Shown here piece by piece: positions 60,281 to 64,000 of a DNA stretch of 64,000 nucleotides. Source of the DNA: Aphidius gifuensis (lineage: Eukaryota > Arthropoda > Insecta > Hymenoptera > Braconidae); contig NC_057788.1 in NCBI RefSeq assembly GCF_014905175.1, positions 8,556,001 through 8,620,000 on the forward strand, given 5' to 3'. A program made the translations under genes and the position numbers. Under the pieces are notes generated by a model that was not told the DNA's origin, ran no database searches, and saw nothing but the letters and a program-made list of their open reading frames with translations. The first letter of the stretch is position 1; every line of letters starts with the position of its first letter.

Positions 60281-62212
60281 TTAATCAACAACCAACCATT
60301 GAGATTTAATTGACTTAGAAGCTCGTATTATTGACCCATTAGATGTTCGTATGTGTAAAATGATACCATTTGTACGATTTTTAGTTGCCTGATCAGCAGC
60401 AATAACCATATCAATTGTAATATTCTTTATACCGTTGACATCAAACATTTCAAGATCTGGATCATTTTTTATAAATTGAATAATACCAGAATTAGTAAGT
60501 TTCTGGCAAAAAGAACAATTCAATTCTTTCAAGCCTTTTAATTTGATAAGAAAGCTGTCTGTAATTGTATTAAGATAACTAACGTTTAGTTTTTGTAAAT
60601 TACCCAAGTTTGTTAAAGAATCGAGACCTGTTTCAGTAATAGCTCGGCAATTTCGAATGTTCAATGTTTTTAGATTTTTACAATTATTAGCAATCGCAGT
60701 AATTGTACTATCTTTAAAATTTTCTACATAAGCCAAGTCAAGATGTTCAAGGCATTGTAATTTTGATAACTCATCAAGAACAGATGGAGAAGAAAGTGGC
60801 TCAGTATGAATAGATGGTACTATAGAGCTATGGGGTATTTCAAAACGTTTAAGTTTTTTACAATTGTTTAAAATTGCAGTTATTGATTCCTCATGAAGAA
60901 TAATACTACCACGCAATATTAAACATTCAAGATTTTCCAACTCTGTTAACTTTTTTAAAGCAGTATTATTAATAATGCGATGAGGATAATGTATTCTCAA
61001 ATGTTTTAAATTTTTGCAATATTCAACAATTGTATTTGCTAATTCTGGCATCATGTCACAAGCAATACCAAGATATTGAATATTTTTAAAGTTTATCCAT
61101 TTTTCATAAGGAATTTCAGCTAGATCATAAGGACCACGTGGAATATCAAGATGTTTTAGATTTTTGCATGTACAAAAAATAGTATTGAGTATTTCTGTAG
61201 AGAAGTGCTTATTATACTGTGTACCCATTGTTAAGTCGATGTATTCCAAATTTACGAGTTTATTTAGCCATTTGGGTATATCTAATGATTCAATGTCAAG
61301 ATAAACAAGTGTTGTTATTTCTGCTATTTCTTGAAGAATTATGTTATCTAAATCGAAGCCATGTAATGTCAATTTTTTAAGATTTTTAAATTTTTTAAAA
61401 GTCTGAAAATAATAAAAATTTATTCAAATCATTTATATTCATTTGATTGATAGTATTTTTTGTCACTATAGTGATGAACAATACTAGTTGGTATTTAATA
61501 ACAACTTACCATGAAATTTCTTGATTTGTGGTCTCGCAGAGACTTAGAAAATAAATGAATTTCAATCATTTCTTCTGGAAGACTATTAATTATTGCATAG
61601 AGATAAATTATATTATAATTCGGGTACTTGTGATCTATTGTTATTTTGAGGCTTTTTAATTGATCCAACTTTCTAAATGCTTGAACAAAATAATTCACCG
61701 TTCTGATGTTAACTTTACATTCAAGACTTGTTAAATTTTTACAGTGATCACCAATAAATGGCATGATACTTGAATCACAAACATCTGAGAGAGACAATTC
61801 TTTTAAATAATTACCACATCTTAATAATATTTCTTTGAGGTATGATTGTGTCAACAAACGGTTATCATAAGAACGTCCAATTGATGATTCACATTTGTAT
61901 TCTTTAATGTTATACCAAGCTAGTTGACATGCCTCTTTCCATTTGGTACAAACTAGAATAATAAAACGTATATCAAATTTAAATATTAATATTACAAACA
62001 AGAGATATTTTATTTAAAACAAAAAAAGAAACTCTATTTTGATAATAATATTCACCTTTTTTCATCTCCATAATTTCTGGTATTGGCAGCAGCGAGATGA
62101 TTTTTGCTAATGAGTCGTGATCCAGTGAATTGATGACAACTTTTTCTTTATCCTTGTCACCATCATCAGAGGTTTGTTGGTCTTTTTCAATACATATCCT
62201 TTTTGCACTCAT
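60281..62212 (-). CDS. F-box/LRR protein (FBXL-like), intact copy with mosaic origin
   Basis: Exon 1 62056-62212, exon 2 61510-61952, exon 3 60281-61402, introns 103 and 107 bp, 573 aa. Exon 1 and intron 1 resemble the copy at 28659-30589 (LLPIPEIMEMKK, and an intron reading LNKISLVC), while exons 2-3 resemble the copy at 49666-51602 (short FVQAFRKLDQLKSLKI, same LNIESLDIPKWLNK-like opening of exon 3). The C-terminus has lost one Ile (SKSIKSQWLVVD). All phases are kept. Type B leader at 62438-62580. Likely functional. Its sequence looks like the product of conversion or unequal crossing-over between paralogues. Confidence 0.86.
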
Positions 62213-64000
62213 TATGAGTAAATATTGAAAATTCTGTTATTTTTGTCTTTGAGAACCTGAGATTCTTCAAATACAGAAAAATATGTTGTTAAGTCTTGCT
62301 CTTTTTTTTTATCAACAAAAATCGAAATTTTTATTCACAAACAATTTAAAGGTTAAAAACCCATGGGTTACAGTTTTTTTTTTTTTTTTTTTTTTTTCAA
62401 TAATAGATTTCTCTTAGCCACCTTCAGCATAATCTTTACCTGGAACTCTAGGTAAGCTCCAGGATGTACGGCTCCTTGCAGCATTTATAATTTTTAGATT
62501 TATAATTGTCGATAAGGAAAATTCTACAAAATAATAGTCAATAATTTTTTAGCTAGATAGCAGGAGTAAAACTTTCTCGTGGTGGAGACGTTATGTTATT
62601 TTATGGCTTTTATATTTTTTCTTTACTCTATCAGTTGAGAATACTGTTTGAAATTTTTTGCATATATATGTATCTTTCTTTTTTTTATTTAAAAATTATT
62701 ATCAATTCCTATAAGTATACACTTTTATTTGTTTAGTTGGTTTTGATTGTTAATTAATGAAAGGTTTGTTGGTCGCTTTCTCAACACATATATTCTCTTT
62801 GCACTCGTTTTAAGTAAACTCTGAAAATATATATTTAAAAAAAATGATGATGAATTTAAATGTATTACAATCAGAATGATAAGATAAACAAAAATAACCA
62901 TATAAAAAAATATATATATTCCAAGATATATGTCACTTAAAAGTTGATAATTTATCAGCAAAATCAACATCAATGAAATTATGTTTGAAGCCAATTAATA
63001 TTGAATGTTATGCAACATGTTAAAATACAATTAATATAGGTGATTATTCAATGAATGTAATTGTTGAAATTATAAATTTTTATTTACCGTAATCGATTCT
63101 TTGATTTGTTGATGATTAAATTGGTAGTTGATGCAATAAATTTTTTTTTTCTATTTTCTATACAATGTTATTGACTCGGTAACGTATTTAAAAGAAAATA
63201 AATGTATTAATTAAACAGATTTGTACGTTTAATCGTTAGTTTTGCTATAGTTTTTTTTTATTTGTTAATCGTTGATGTGAAAAAAAATAAAACCAAAAAA
63301 AAATCTACGTGGAATAACGTGATCCCAACTAGAAGTCAAATTTGCAAATAAAAAATTTTGACAGTTATCAATAATAACAGTCAAATTGTGCTGTGATTTA
63401 TTATCAGCTATCGAAAGTTAAACCCAGTCTATCATCGAACTACATCAAATAACTTTACTGATTACTTCTTTTATTCAATTCAATAATATTTGTTTTTTAT
63501 TTTCGAAAAATTTTTAGAAATATTCTTGGCAGTATGAATATTTTTTTAAGTAAATAATGTTCATCGATGATTTTTTGTAAATGATTATTTGTTAAAAGAA
63601 TATATTGTTGGCAACAGCTTGTTGCTAATAAAATGCAATTGATATATTCAAAAATTTACCTTACTTACAAATTTATAAGTATCAAAAATAACAGACATGT
63701 TTATTAAAAAAATATAAAATGATTTTTTAATCCACTTGAATATCATCAAACCTGTCATTAAATATATGTACAATTAAAGGTGAAAATAATTGTTTCATAG
63801 AAAAAATTATGTGAGAAAGATATTTATTTCCAAACTTTGTTTTACAAAATTTTTAAAATTGACATTTGAATTTTTATGATTTCAAGTAATATAGAAAACA
63901 AGTTATAATAATTATGTTCTTTTACAATGTCATTGACTTTGTAACGTGTGATGTATGTGTTTTTAAGAATAAATTAGAAAAAGGTATAAATAAATTTAAT
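62213..64000. other. spacer and 3' flank of the next copy beyond the window
   Basis: Type B leader at 62438-62580. A short piece of the 37.8-kb block lies at about 62585-62690. An orphan exon 1 fragment lies at 62768-62808 (start codon ACG). Type A relics run to TTATTGACTCGGTAACGTAT at 63167. Ku80-flank tract lies at about 63385-63470. The last 60 bases (ATGTCATTGACTTTGTAACG, then AGAAAAAGGTATAAATAAAT) match the sequence immediately before the stop codons of other copies, so another minus-strand F-box copy should begin within about 20 bases past the right edge. Confidence 0.6.

Noticed and set aside
62725..62994. Minus-strand ORF with hydrophobic residues, and similar ones at 16384-16632 and 59054-59353
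   Set aside because: These are reads through the AT-rich 5' UTR intron and type A relic. The apparent membrane segments come from TTA/ATT-rich codons.
1..64000. Bracovirus-like proviral segment or other viral origin of the array
   Set aside because: The genes have host-like F-box/LRR domains with conserved introns and a Ku80 neighbour. I saw no viral gene and did not find convincing segment-boundary motifs.
1..64000. CRISPR array, bacterial operons, rRNA or tRNA genes
   Set aside because: Repeats are gene-sized and diverged, genes are spliced, and no cloverleaf or rRNA core sequence was recognised by eye.

Overview
The window is very AT-rich eukaryotic DNA. It has short spliced introns of about 50-125 bp with GT-AG borders, many A/T homopolymers and no operon-like packing. 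It fits a GC-poor insect genome. An aphidiine or other braconid parasitoid wasp is my best guess from base composition and from the expanded F-box/LRR family, but that is inference and not read from a marker gene.

The dominant feature is a head-to-tail tandem array of F-box/leucine-rich-repeat (FBXL-like) genes, all on the minus strand and spaced roughly 2-6.5 kb apart. Each unit has three coding exons. Exon 1 is 151-157 bp and holds the N-terminus and first half of the F-box. Exon 2 is 440-461 bp and holds the second half of the F-box, starting VCTKW, plus the first LRRs. Exon 3 is about 1.12-1.15 kb and holds the remaining LRRs, ending SQWLVV. I rebuilt splice junctions for every copy. Nine are intact or nearly intact (spans 3788-5710, 20028-22016, 28659-30589, 35485-37412, 41691-43628, 45541-47497, 49666-51602, 56681-58643, 60281-62212). 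One is open but internally deleted (23203-24914). Six are broken (1496-2631, 7347-9260, 10830-12790, 14445-16409, 31815-33760, 38577-40498). One is cut by the left edge, and two are exon-3 fragments (3102-3188, 48673-49225). Intact products would be 573-587 aa cytosolic or nuclear proteins, by family knowledge probably substrate receptors of SCF ubiquitin ligases.

The only clearly conserved unrelated gene is Ku80 (XRCC5), plus strand, 12 coding exons, 17134-19622, sitting inside one spacer of the array. Its 5' and 3' flanks recur, fused to each other, in the other spacers, and a copy of its last exon lies at 3290-3360. This suggests that Ku80 belonged to the ancestral duplication unit and was deleted from all other units.

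Two different 5' leader/promoter modules serve the array. Type A is used by copies left of about 22.3 kb and by the copy at 28.7-30.6 kb. Type B is used by the copy at 23.2-24.9 kb and by all copies from 31.8 kb rightward. The type B module is contiguous with the start of a degenerate plus-strand gene at 25.3-27.2 kb and 52.0-54.8 kb. Orphan 5' fragments of F-box exon 1 lie upstream of several type B leaders, as expected if the type B promoter was captured once and then amplified with the units. The remaining spacer sequence is array-derived noncoding DNA. No tRNA, rRNA, CRISPR or intact transposase was seen.
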